From: Halorubrum californiense DSM 19288
GTDB lineage: Archaea; Halobacteriota; Halobacteria; Halobacteriales; Haloferacaceae
DNA length: 64,000 nt
Assembly (NCBI RefSeq): GCF_000336875.1
Contig: NZ_AOJK01000025.1
Span: 74,850 to 138,849 of the forward strand
Reading direction: 5' to 3'
The notes beneath the pieces were generated by a model. It saw only the letters and a program-made list of their open reading frames with translations. It made no database searches and had not been told where the DNA came from. The number at the start of each line of letters is the position of its first letter. Within the stretch, counting starts at the first letter, position 1. Positions 8,772-16,968 of this stretch are shown piece by piece. Position numbers and translations under genes: made by a program.

Positions 8772-9182
8772 ATGAGCGACGAAGACACAGATACGAGCGA
8801 CGAAGCGACCGGCCGCGGTGCGCCGTCGCGGCTCGGCCGCGTCCTGCTCGGCGTCGGCCTCGCCGCGCAGGCCTCGGAGGACTTCCGCGACATGGACGAC
8901 ACGATCGAGTACGCCGAGTCGGCGGGCGTCCCGCTGCCGGACGTCGCCGCGCCGTTCGCCTCCGGCATGATGGTCGTCGCCGGCCTCGGCATCGCGCTCT
9001 GGCGGCTCCCCCGGGTCGCGACCGGCGCGGCGGTCGCGTTCCTGACCGCCGTGACCGCGACGATGCACGACTTCTGGAACGCCGACGAGGACGACAAAAG
9101 CGGCGAGCGACTCGCCTTCTTCGGCAACCTCGCGATGCTGGGCGGAGCGCTGGTGTTCCTGCGCGACGCGTACAAAAACTAA
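8772..9182 (+). CDS. DoxX family membrane protein
   Basis: This 136-residue protein has a disordered Asp/Thr-rich N-terminus and then four hydrophobic segments in the order seen in DoxX proteins: RVLLGVGLAAQASEDF, PFASGMMVVAGLGIALW, VATGAAVAFLTAVTATMHDFWN and LAFFGNLAMLGGALVFL. The HDFW motif after the third segment is characteristic. The start is ATG 8772 (MSDEDTDTSDE); the longer in-frame reading upstream lies antisense to non-coding DNA and is not credible. Its role in haloarchaea is unclear, and redox-related functions are proposed for the family. Confidence 0.85.
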   Translation: MSDEDTDTSDEATGRGAPSRLGRVLLGVGLAAQASEDFRDMDDTIEYAESAGVPLPDVAAPFASGMMVVAGLGIALWRLPRVATGAAVAFLTAVTATMHDFWNADEDDKSGERLAFFGNLAMLGGALVFLRDAYKN

Positions 9183-9321
9183 CCGACGGCGACCGAGACG
9201 CTCCAACTTCCTCCCGCTTTCGTAGCGCCCGGTGATCCAGCGCTCGATGATCAGGACCGACCGTGCCACCGCTCACCGACGAGCGCAGCGTGAAAAATCG
9301 GGGAACGGTTCGGGTGAACGC

Positions 9322-10722
9322 CTACTCGTTCAGCACGCTCGACCACTGACTGGTGTACGTGGCCTGGTTCGGCTCGAAGGAGACGCGCTGGTCGATCGTT
9401 CCGTCGCGCTCCTCGAAGGCGTTCACGTACGCCTCCTCCAGCGACTGCCCGTAGGCGTCGTTGAGGTACAGCGTGCCGGAGCTCTCGGCGCCGACGGTGT
9501 CGCCCACGGCGAGGTCGGCCATCGCGGGCCCCTGAAGCAGGTCGGAGGGCGCGGTCCGGAAGATGTAGCCGTTGTCCTCGAGGTCCGTCACGTTCGGGTC
9601 GGTCGAGGACGGCGAGATGCCGACGACGCCGTTGGGGATGAACACCTGCTCGGAGACCTGAAGGTTGACGTTGGACGACGCCGGGCCGACGACCGCGCCG
9701 AAGCCGGCGTTGACGAGGGCGTTCGCGCCCGAAATCCCCGCCTGCGGGTCGGTCTGCGTGTCCTCCACTCTGGTCTCGACGTCGACGTTGATACCGGCGT
9801 CGTTGACCTGCGTGGCCGCGAGCAGCGCGCCGTCGCGGATCGGCACGCCGAGCGGGCCGAGGTCACCGGTCTCGGGCATCAGAACGCCGATCCGAGCGGT
9901 GAAGGAGTCGACGCCGACCGGGTCCGCGGCGGTGGCGTTCAGGTCCTCCTCGGAGAGATCGTTCCCGAACTCGACGGTGTCGAGGGTGACGAGTTCGCCG
10001 TCTTGGAAGTCGATGATGTCGTACGCGGCGGTGGCGATGTCGCCGTTGACGTCGAAGTTGACGCTCGAGGACGCGCCCACGTAGTGGACGGGATCGCCCG
10101 CCGCGACCGTCTCGACCGCCTCCGGGAGGTCCGCGGGGCCGAACTCGTCGCCGCCGGGGTTCGCGACCGTGCGGACGCGGTCGCGGATCGCCTCGCCGTT
10201 GTTCTCGCCCGCGGCGGTCGCCGCGAGGATCTCGACCGCCATCGCGTCGTACGCCTGCGCCGTGAACACGCCGGGCTCCTCGCCGTACTCCTCCTGATAC
10301 GACTCGGTGAAGAACTCCGCCCCGGGACCGCCCGCGGAGGGTGCGGTGCCGATGACGTTGTTCATGTCGTTGTCGACCTCGCCGGGGAGGTCGCCGTCGA
10401 TCAGCCCGTCGGGGACGATGATGTCCAGGTCCGGCGCGCTGTCGGCGAAGTCCGAGTAGAAGTCGCGGAACAGTTGGATACCGGACTGCGGGAACCCGAC
10501 GACCATCACGGCGTCGGGGACGTTGCTTCCGTCGCCGCCGTCCATGTCGTCGCCGCCGTCGGAGCCGTCGCCCCCGTCGCCGCCGTCCATGCCGTCGCCG
10601 CCGTCGGAGCCGTCGCCTCCGTCGCCCCCGTCGCCGCTCTCCGTCGAGCAGCCGGCGATCCCCGCGATGCCGACAGCGCCGGCGCCCTTGAGTACGTCGC
10701 GTCGCTGGATTCTTCGCTTCAT
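9322..10722 (-). CDS. Branched-chain amino-acid-type ABC substrate-binding lipoprotein with halves in swapped order
   Basis: Starting at ATG 10722 (466 aa), residues 1-24 form a signal (MKRRIQRRDVLKGAG...) with a lipobox ending at Cys25 (GIAGCS), followed by a Gly/Asp/Ser linker to about residue 66. From about residue 70 comes sequence that normally forms the C-terminal half of Liv-type binding proteins (PDAVMVVGFPQSGIQLFRDF, GTAPSAGGPGAEFF, FTAQAYDAMAVEILA). At about residue 278 the normal mature N-terminus begins (IGVLMPETGDLGPLG), running through FRTAPSD and TYTSQWSSVL to the stop. This is the usual domain order permuted. No permease or ATPase gene is adjacent. Ligand is unknown. Confidence 0.85.
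   Translation of the reverse strand: MKRRIQRRDVLKGAGAVGIAGIAGCSTESGDGGDGGDGSDGGDGMDGGDGGDGSDGGDDMDGGDGSNVPDAVMVVGFPQSGIQLFRDFYSDFADSAPDLDIIVPDGLIDGDLPGEVDNDMNNVIGTAPSAGGPGAEFFTESYQEEYGEEPGVFTAQAYDAMAVEILAATAAGENNGEAIRDRVRTVANPGGDEFGPADLPEAVETVAAGDPVHYVGASSSVNFDVNGDIATAAYDIIDFQDGELVTLDTVEFGNDLSEEDLNATAADPVGVDSFTARIGVLMPETGDLGPLGVPIRDGALLAATQVNDAGINVDVETRVEDTQTDPQAGISGANALVNAGFGAVVGPASSNVNLQVSEQVFIPNGVVGISPSSTDPNVTDLEDNGYIFRTAPSDLLQGPAMADLAVGDTVGAESSGTLYLNDAYGQSLEEAYVNAFEERDGTIDQRVSFEPNQATYTSQWSSVLNE
10525..10635 (-). repeat. Gly/Asp/Ser-encoding low-complexity linker repeat
   Basis: Short GGCGACGG/TCCGAC-type units repeat to encode the (GDGGDGSDGGDG)-like spacer between the lipid anchor and the folded part of the substrate-binding protein. 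Such linkers are common in haloarchaeal lipoproteins and prone to slippage. Confidence 0.8.
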
Positions 10723-10931
10723 GCTGTGAGCGTATACCATACGGGTCGTTATAAGTGTATCCACGACCACAAATACGACGCCGATCAGATTCTCACGCGT
10801 CAGGTGCGTTCCATTCGCTACAGGTGCGCTCTACGGACCGTTCACCGATTGACTGTCGAGCGCGAAACCGGCGTTATTCCCGCCCGCTGATATGATATCT
10901 CTCGGGGATCGCGGACGCGGTCGCCGGCGCC

Positions 10932-12590
10932 TCAGTACCCCTGCGCGTTCCCGTCCTTCCGGGGTTCCGTAGCGGCCGAGAGGACCCCGTCCCGGTTCCG
11001 CGCGATCTGTGCGCCGCCGAACATGACCGGCGAGAGCGTCCGCACGTCGTGGTCCTTCCGGACGAGCTTCTCCGCGGCGTCGCCGCCGAAGTGGGGTTCG
11101 AGCGCCAGTTCGCCGCTCTCGCGGTAGCGCCACCGCGGCTCGTCGAGCGCGCGCTGGAGCGGCATGTCGTAGTCGACGAGGTTCGAGATCACTTGGACGT
11201 GTCCCTGCGGCTGCATGTACCCGCCCATCACGCCGAAGGCGGCCCAGTCGTCCTCGTCGAACTTGACGACGCCCGGGATGAGCGTGTGGAACGGACGCTT
11301 GCCGGGTTCGAGCGCGTTGGGGTGGTCCGGGTCGAGCGAGAACGACGCGCCGCGGTTCTGGAGCGCGATGCCCGTGTCGCCGGCGACCAGCCCGGAGCCG
11401 AAGCCGGCGAACCGGGAGTTGATGTACGAGACGACGTTGCCCGCGTCGTCGGCGACGGTGAGGAGGACGGTGTCCGCGTCCTCGGCGTTCGCGTTCGGCA
11501 CGCCGAAGGAGACGTCGTGCGATGCGGTCTCACCGATTCCGGCGGCGCGCTCGGCCGCCCACTCCGCCGACGCGAGCGGCGGTATCTCCTCGTACTCGGG
11601 GTCGGTGATGTAGCGGTGGCCGTCGTGGAAGGCGCGCTTCAGCGCCTCGGCGAAGTAGTGGACGCGCTCCGGCGAGTCGTAGTCGTACTCGCCCGCGCCC
11701 AGTTCGCTCGCGACGTTGAGCGCCTCCAGCGCGATGAGCCCCTGGTTGTTCGGCGGCAGCTCGTACACCTCGGCGCCGTTGTAGGTCGTCGACACCGGGT
11801 CGGGCCACTCGACCTCGAAGTCGGCGAGGTCGTCGACCGTCATGAACCCGCCCTGCGACTGGACCTCGTCGGCGATCTCCTCGGCGATCTCGCCCTCGTA
11901 CACGACGTCGGCCCCTTCCTCGGCGATCTCACGCATCGACTCGCCGAGCCGCGGGAGCGTCACCGTCTCGCCGACGCTCGGCGGTTCACCGTCGAACAGG
12001 AACGCCTCGCGAGCGTGGTCGTCGGTGAACAGCGCGTCGGCGCTCGCCCAGTAGGAGGCGATCACCTCGGACACCGGATACCCCTCGGTCGCGTAGCGGA
12101 TCGCCGGCGCGAGCGCGTCGGCGAGCGTGAGCCGCCCCAACTCCTCGACCGTCGCCTCCCAGCCGCGGGCCGTCCCCGGGACCGTGACCGCGTGGGGGCC
12201 GTAGAACGGCATCCCGGCCTCGCTCGCGTCGTCGACCGCGTAGCCGCCGTCGTCGGGGTAGTACGAGTCCGCGTCCTCGTCCTCCGCGAGCGCCGCCCGG
12301 ACGTTCTCTATCGTCGCGTCCGCTGGGGCGCCGCCGCAGGAACGCATCGCGCCGACCTCGCCGTCGGCGGTCCGGTACAGCGCGAACACGTCGCCGCCCA
12401 GCCCGGTCGAGGTGGGCTCGACGACGTTGAGTGCGGCGGCGGTCGCCACCGCGGCGTCGAACGCGTTGCCGCCCTCGCGTAACACCTCGATCCCCGCCTC
12501 GCTGGCGAGCGGTTGACTGGTCGCCACCACGCCGCGCTGACCGTACACGGTGGACCGGCGCGACGTGAATCGGTCTAAGTCTGGCTCCAT
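10932..12590 (-). CDS. ggt: Gamma-glutamyltransferase family protein
   Basis: This 552-residue N-terminal-nucleophile hydrolase cleaves and transfers gamma-glutamyl groups, or belongs to a GGT-like amidase group. Family landmarks are VATSQPLASEAGIEVLREGGNAFDAAVA near the N-terminus, NVVEPTSTGLGGDVFALY, the autoprocessing region DTVLLTVADDAGNVVS with Thr at the nucleophile position, SRFAGFGSGLVAGDTGIALQNRG, and the C-terminal GVMGGYMQPQGHVQV. The residues after the nucleophile (TVLL rather than T-T-H-F/L) are less typical of true GGTs. Start at ATG 12590. No obvious signal peptide, so cytoplasmic. Confidence 0.9.
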   Translation of the reverse strand: MEPDLDRFTSRRSTVYGQRGVVATSQPLASEAGIEVLREGGNAFDAAVATAAALNVVEPTSTGLGGDVFALYRTADGEVGAMRSCGGAPADATIENVRAALAEDEDADSYYPDDGGYAVDDASEAGMPFYGPHAVTVPGTARGWEATVEELGRLTLADALAPAIRYATEGYPVSEVIASYWASADALFTDDHAREAFLFDGEPPSVGETVTLPRLGESMREIAEEGADVVYEGEIAEEIADEVQSQGGFMTVDDLADFEVEWPDPVSTTYNGAEVYELPPNNQGLIALEALNVASELGAGEYDYDSPERVHYFAEALKRAFHDGHRYITDPEYEEIPPLASAEWAAERAAGIGETASHDVSFGVPNANAEDADTVLLTVADDAGNVVSYINSRFAGFGSGLVAGDTGIALQNRGASFSLDPDHPNALEPGKRPFHTLIPGVVKFDEDDWAAFGVMGGYMQPQGHVQVISNLVDYDMPLQRALDEPRWRYRESGELALEPHFGGDAAEKLVRKDHDVRTLSPVMFGGAQIARNRDGVLSAATEPRKDGNAQGY

Positions 12591-12665
12591 GCTCTCCCGT
12601 CCGGCGCGCGGAAAAATAAACCACTGACCGGATCTATCCGGTGTCCGATGACGAGACCGTCCCGC

Positions 12666-12971
12666 TCAGGAGTGCTTCGCGGCCAGCACGTCGATCTCGT
12701 CGATCTGCGGCTCCTCGACGAGCAGTTCGTCGGCGCGCTCCAGCAGCTCCGCCGCGATCTCGCCGTCGAGGTGCGCCTGTCGGCCAGCCTCGTCGGGGAA
12801 CGTGTCGAAGCTCCCGAACGTGGTCTCGTCGAGGCGCAGCGCGAACCACGTCGTCGTCTGCTCCTCGGCCTCGGCCGCGGGGAGCGCGGACTCGAGGAAC
12901 TCGGCAACCTCGTCGGCTTTCTCGGGCTTCGCTTCGAGCCGTGCCTGAAGCGCGTACTCGGAGTCGGACAT
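12666..12971 (-). CDS. Putative quinol monooxygenase (ABM domain)
   Basis: This 101-residue ferredoxin-like (dimeric alpha/beta barrel) protein shows the ABM pattern: ALQARLEAKPEKADEVAEFLESALPAA, then TTWFALRLDETTFGSFDTFPDEAGRQAHL. The family includes YgiN-type quinol monooxygenases and heme-related enzymes. Convergence with or separation from neighbours gives no functional clue. Start at ATG 12971 (MSDSEYALQ). Confidence 0.85.
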   Translation of the reverse strand: MSDSEYALQARLEAKPEKADEVAEFLESALPAAEAEEQTTTWFALRLDETTFGSFDTFPDEAGRQAHLDGEIAAELLERADELLVEEPQIDEIDVLAAKHS

Positions 12972-13065
12972 TTCGGTCGAACGGAGGGCTGCGAGGCGTA
13001 TAGCCTCGGTAAAACCGGGTGTTTTGGCTCCTGACGACGGCCGTTCCGGGCGGCCCGCCGGTCCG

Positions 13066-13116
13066 TCACTCCTCGAACTCGGCGTAGTGACGCACCAGCC
13101 CGCACTCGGGACACAT
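13066..13116 (-). pseudogene. Truncated zinc-ribbon gene fragment
   Basis: The 16 codons from ATG 13116 read MCPECGLVRHYAEFEE then TGA. A CPEC knuckle followed by LVRHYAEF looks like the C-terminal half of a small haloarchaeal zinc-ribbon protein whose first CxxC half is missing. The preceding bases run directly into the IS1341 right-end hairpin, which suggests truncation by that element. Confidence 0.45.
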
Positions 13117-13137
13117 TACAGTAGTTTGAGGAGAAAG

Positions 13138-13157
13138 CCCACGACTTCAGTCGTGGG
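13138..13157 (+). repeat. Solo IS1341 right-end hairpin, copy 2
   Basis: These 20 nt are identical to 1238-1257, but no tnpB coding sequence lies beside them. It is therefore a solo right end or a deletion scar. It sits exactly between a truncated zinc-ribbon gene and an integrase tail. Confidence 0.85.
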
Positions 13158-13159
13158 AG

Positions 13160-13318
13160 GATGTCAGGACGCTGATGCGGAACCAGGGGATGAAATCTCA
13201 CACTCTGCGTTACATTCGAGGAGACGCGGAGAGTGAGACGATGGACATCTACACGCGAGTCGATAGAGACGAAGCCCGGGAAGAGTATCTGGACTGTGTC
13301 AAACCGCTCGGATTATAA
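13160..13318 (+). pseudogene. C-terminal fragment of a tyrosine integrase
   Basis: The frame reads DVRTLMRNQGMKSHTLRYIR, GDAESETMDIYTRV and EEYLDCVKPLGL before TAA 13316-13318. This matches the end of haloarchaeal phage-type integrases: a RYIRGD segment, a Tyr nucleophile in MDIYTRV and a terminal LGL. The intact integrase at 49568 ends similarly (QYLRGD...YIHTYYEDVEDAYVESVFKLGI). The upstream catalytic Arg and His are absent, and homology begins where the IS right end stops. It is an inactive remnant. Confidence 0.75.
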
Positions 13319-13363
13319 ATAGGCATTCGGAACCGCTGAAATCGACTGAATAGCAGCAAGGCT

Positions 13364-14766
13364 CTAAGTCACTCTTTGTTTGACTTGGTCGTAGGCTTGG
13401 TCGACTCTTATCTGGTTTACTGTTTCTTGTGTGGTGGCTCTGATTTCCGGGCTTTGTATGGTTCCTGTGATTGCGAGTGGTGTTTGCCAGCCTTGGCCTG
13501 TTTGTTGTCGGAGTTGGTAGAGTCCGCGGCTGATGTTTTCAAGTTGCTGTCTTGTTTCCGGGTCCGGATCCTCCATGTATGCTTCTACAGAGTCTCCAAA
13601 TTCGTGTGAGACTACTCTTCCGCCTATTCCTGGTCTTTGTTCTTTTAGGTCTACGTCCGGGTTTTTTCCGTAGCCCTGTATTCCGACGTCGTCTACCAGT
13701 CCGTCGATTGCTTCTATGAAGTAGTCTCCGACCGCTGTGTAGTTCTCATTTTCTTCCAACTTGTCTTCATCTCCGAGTCCGAGTATGTCCTGGCTTTCGA
13801 GTTCCCTTGCTTTTCTGTAGGCGAGTGGTGAGACGTAGTTTTCAGGGAATCTGATGTTTAGGGTACCGGCTTCTGCTGGTGTTTCTGCGTCTACTTCTTC
13901 GAGTGGGATTGTGGTTACTCGGTCTTGGTCTAGGCTGGCGTGGTAAAGGCTGTCTTCCGGGGTTCTTATTACATATTTGAATCTTCCTTGGTTGGTTGCG
14001 TCTGTTTGTTCTACGTATTTTACTTTTGTTTCCCCGTTTTTTCGTACTGTAGTATTGCGGCTAGGTGTCTGAATCCTGAGTTTCCATATTCTTTTCCTGT
14101 TTCTTCTACGGTTCGTGATTCGCTGACGTATCCGCTTGTTGAAGGGTCTGTTGCTTTTCCTGTGTTTACGGTTGTTAATTTATAGTTGTTGAAGCTGGTT
14201 TCCGGGATCTCTGTTACTGCGTGTTCTGCAAGGTTTGAGACTAGGTCGTCTGCTAGTCCGGATGAGGTTGTTCCGGCGTTTTGTGTTGCTCTGACTAGTG
14301 CTCTTGTGAATGTGATTTCGTCGTCTTCCTGTTCCAGGTCTCTTCCGAGTGTTTGTGTCAGGTCGGTTTGCAGGTGTTGTACCGGGTTTTGGTAGATTTC
14401 CTGTGTGTCTTGGATTATATCATCTACTGTGGTGTTTAGTCCTTGTGCGTTAGGCATTGTTCCGTCTTTGAGGGCTTCTTCTGTGAATTGTACGTCGTTT
14501 GTTTGTTTTTCCCGCCATTCGTCTTCTTCCAGCGTGTTTTCTATGATCTGCCAGTCCTCTGCGTCCTCTGGCGGGTTTTCTGTGCCTATGTGTCCGAGTG
14601 TACCGGTTTCACTTTCGTCTTGGAAGTAGTACAGCTGGCCGTTCTTCTCGATAGTCTCGTCTTCCTCTTCTGTCGTGTTGTTGCTGTTGCCAGAAGTGGA
14701 GCATCCGGCTACTGAAACGGTGATCCCGGCTAAAGCTGCGTTTCGGAGGAAGATGCGTCGTTTCAT
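13364..14766 (-). pseudogene. AT-rich Tat-type lipoprotein gene with a frameshift at an A6 tract
   Basis: From ATG 14766 the protein has a haloarchaeal lipoprotein signal (MKRRIFLRNAALAGITVS, lipobox VAGCS), an acidic linker and about 220 further residues, then stops at 14020. At the A6 run (T6 on the plus strand, 14037-14042), moving one base back gives an open frame (KNGETKVKYVEQTDATNQGR...) that continues without a stop to 13364, ending QVKQRVT. Joined, it is about 466 residues. It could be a broken gene, a sequencing indel, or a programmed -1 shift. Codon use favours A/T-ending codons, unlike core neighbours. Function unrecognised. Confidence 0.75.
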
Positions 14767-15142
14767 TGAATTGTATCGGTTTGTTTCCCAGCTGTCATAG
14801 AAGTAATGGACAGTTTGGAGAAAATCGTATTGTCCACGAGTTTTGGTGTCTTCCTATTAGAATTGTGTCGCTGCATTCGGACGTTTTCGGAGCCAGCAAT
14901 ACCAATCTATCAGAACAAATTTTTGGAAGGTGGCAATTATATTCGTTCTAACGAGAGCGCTGAAAGTTACAAGCCAAATAATGGTCCTAGAGTCGAAGGC
15001 CTCGGCACTCGGACCTGTGGGGTACACCAGTACCGCCGTTCGGTTTGATACCGTCCTGCCGAAAACAGCACAGAGAAGCACTCAATACGCAGCCGTTTAT
15101 TTGTCTTCAGTGACATTCCGGGTTTCGAAGCGGTAGCGAGCT
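14767..15142. other. AT-richer intergenic segment
   Basis: About 375 bases lie between the frameshifted lipoprotein and the TrmB-type regulator. Short open readings exist (for example 14930-15136 on the plus strand, containing ALGPVGYTSTAVRFDTVLPK), but I recognise none. The segment probably belongs to the degraded accessory patch. Confidence 0.5.
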
Positions 15143-15925
15143 TCACTCCACCGGTGTCGCGTCGGTCCAAAGCTCGTCGAAAACGTCGTCCAACTCGGCC
15201 GCGACGGTCGGATTCCTAACCTCGATGAATCCGAACCGTCGGTCCTCGGCTGAGGGGTATGGGATGTCGATATACGTCTCTGTCCCATCGAGGACTGCGA
15301 ACGTCATTTTCAGCCGATCGGTCCGGCGAACTGTAACATCAGCATCAGTCCGTTTTGCAAGCTCAAGCTGGCCTCCGAGAGACTCGAGAAGAGCTCTCTC
15401 TAGAAGGAGTTCGACCGTAACACTGTGCGGGACATTTTCGAGCAAGAGCTCATATTCCTCGATGTACTCAGACAATGGTGCTTGGGTATAAGGCGGCCCG
15501 ATGGCTGCTCTTATCTGTTCAGTAACGACTGAAGACTGTTCGCTGATTAGTGTCGTCGAATCGTCAACGCCAAAATCAGCGAGCCAGAGGTTCGCATCGA
15601 TCGGTGGACTTGGTGTAAATGTCGAACGCGCTTGCGCGGCGAGTTTCCGATATCGGTCCGCCTTTGTATCGAGTTCATCGAGCCGCTCCTCAAGAAGAAG
15701 GTCAACAGCCTGCGTCGGGTCGACGGCTACGTAATGCTTCGGTTCCCCTGGCCGAGTCTCTACTAGTCCGCGATTTTGTAATCCGTTGAAAACATCGTAG
15801 ATACGTCCGAGCGGCACCTCACTTCGAGCAGCAACCGTCCGGGCAGTCGCTTTTCCGGTCTGTAGGAGTGTTCGATACGTCTGTTCCTCGTAACTGGAGA
15901 GGCCAAGCTCCGGTAATGCGTTCAT
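15143..15925 (-). CDS. TrmB family transcriptional regulator
   Basis: This 260-residue regulator opens with a winged HTH (LGLSSYEEQTYRTLLQTG, ATARTVAARSEVPLGRIYDV, LQNRGLVETRPGEPKHYVAV), the TrmB arrangement, followed by a coiled-coil stretch (LDELDTKADRYRKLAAQA) and a C-terminal PLD-like effector domain. Start placed at ATG 15925 (MNALPELGLSS), where the HTH begins. It diverges from the SMR transporter gene, and paired inverted repeats lie beside both start codons. It probably represses both itself and the efflux gene. The ligand is unknown. Confidence 0.9.
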   Translation of the reverse strand: MNALPELGLSSYEEQTYRTLLQTGKATARTVAARSEVPLGRIYDVFNGLQNRGLVETRPGEPKHYVAVDPTQAVDLLLEERLDELDTKADRYRKLAAQARSTFTPSPPIDANLWLADFGVDDSTTLISEQSSVVTEQIRAAIGPPYTQAPLSEYIEEYELLLENVPHSVTVELLLERALLESLGGQLELAKRTDADVTVRRTDRLKMTFAVLDGTETYIDIPYPSAEDRRFGFIEVRNPTVAAELDDVFDELWTDATPVE

Positions 15926-15926
15926 A

Positions 15927-16030
15927 CAGGGTGGTGAGTGCAGTGGCACATAGTCCTTCAGCTTCGAGTCGGAACCACGCGGCACAAGTTGCATCATATT
16001 TGAGCATCGTTAATGCCCAGCACCACCCTG
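15927..16030. promoter_or_regulatory. Divergent promoter region with paired inverted repeats (putative TrmB-type operators)
   Basis: CAGGGTGGTG at 15927-15936 lies 1 nt upstream of the regulator start codon. Its reverse complement CACCACCCTG at 16021-16030 lies 8 nt upstream of the SMR start. An AT-rich possible TATA element (CATATTTG) sits at about 15994-16001. The symmetric placement suggests one repressor binding at each start. Confidence 0.6.
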
Positions 16031-16038
16031 CTCCGAAT

Positions 16039-16374
16039 ATGTCGTCGTACATCTACCTTGCCGGTGCAATCGTGACCGAGGTGATCGGTACAACCGTACT
16101 GAAACTATCGGACGGATTCGAGAACGTCGCGTTCGCTCTCTCGGCGGTCGGCCTGTACATACTCTCGTTTTATTTCGTGAGCCTCGCGCTCACCGAGTTA
16201 CCTGTTGGCCTCGTGTACGCAACGTGGTCAGCATTTGGTATCCTACTACTCGCTGTCATCGGAATCGTATTTTTCGACGAGGCTATCGATATCGCCGCAA
16301 TCATTGGATTTGCGCTTGTCCTCGCAGGGATTTTCCTCCTCAATGTCTACTCAGAGGCCTATCAGCCCGCGTGA
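16039..16374 (+). CDS. SMR family multidrug efflux protein
   Basis: This 111-residue, four-helix small multidrug resistance protein has the essential TM1 Glu in AIVTEVIGTTVLKLSDGF, matching EmrE Glu14. TM2 (ALSAVGLYILSFYFVSLALTE), TM3 (VGLVYATWSAFGILLLAVIG) and TM4 (IIGFALVLAGIFLLNVYS) follow the family layout. It would export cationic compounds by proton antiport as an antiparallel dimer. The start is ATG 16039; the longer in-frame reading crosses the promoter. It diverges from a TrmB-type regulator. Confidence 0.93.
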   Translation: MSSYIYLAGAIVTEVIGTTVLKLSDGFENVAFALSAVGLYILSFYFVSLALTELPVGLVYATWSAFGILLLAVIGIVFFDEAIDIAAIIGFALVLAGIFLLNVYSEAYQPA

Positions 16375-16576
16375 AACCTTGCGAGGACACAACGAATATT
16401 CATCTCTCAGTACGACGGTATTGAGGCGGTCGTCGGCTGTGACTGCCAGTAAATCGGTGGCCTCGGTACTCATAGGGCTCGTCGTCGCCGGGTGCCGAGT
16501 CCGGCTCGGAGCGGTAGTTCGTCATCGGCCGCTCGTCGGTAGTCGCGCCGTCGAATAAAAGGATCCGGCCGCGGCG

Positions 16577-16852
16577 TCAGTGCGACGAGCCGGTGTACTC
16601 GTTCCAGCGGTCGGTCCCGTTCGCGATCCGCCGGGTGTCGGACGGATCGAACGTCGCCGCCGCCCCCGCGACCGCCTCGGCGGCGGTCGGCAGGTCGTCG
16701 CTCGCGTCGGTCGGCTCGCTCGCGTCGTCCGCGTCCGGAGTCGTCGATGGACCCGATCGGTCGGTCGTCGGTTCGGTCTCGGTCGCCTCGCGCGTGCTCG
16801 GACCGCCGGGACCGGCCGCCGTCCCCGCCGTCGAGCGTGCGTCAGTCGTGTA
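16577..16852 (-). pseudogene. Orphan C-terminal coding fragment
   Basis: On the minus strand an open frame follows an in-frame TAG at 16853-16855 and runs 91 codons to TGA 16577-16579. It is Thr/Pro/Asp-rich and then more structured (AAATFDPSDTRRIANGTDRW, NEYTGSSH). There is no convincing start codon context, and the composition looks like a linker plus a real protein end. It is probably the remaining tail of a deleted gene. Family not recognised. Confidence 0.4.
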
Positions 16853-16968
16853 CTACGGGTGGCACGACTACCCCGAAGGGCGTATCCTTAATAATTGTTT
16901 ATGTTAGTATGAGGATCGCCGCGGGGGTACCGCGGCCGCCGAGGGTGAGACGCGGAGCGGCGCTCGGC

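Noticed and set aside
14930-15136. 68-residue plus-strand reading after the frameshifted lipoprotein
   Set aside because: No recognised family and no promoter evidence; left as unexplained intergenic sequence.
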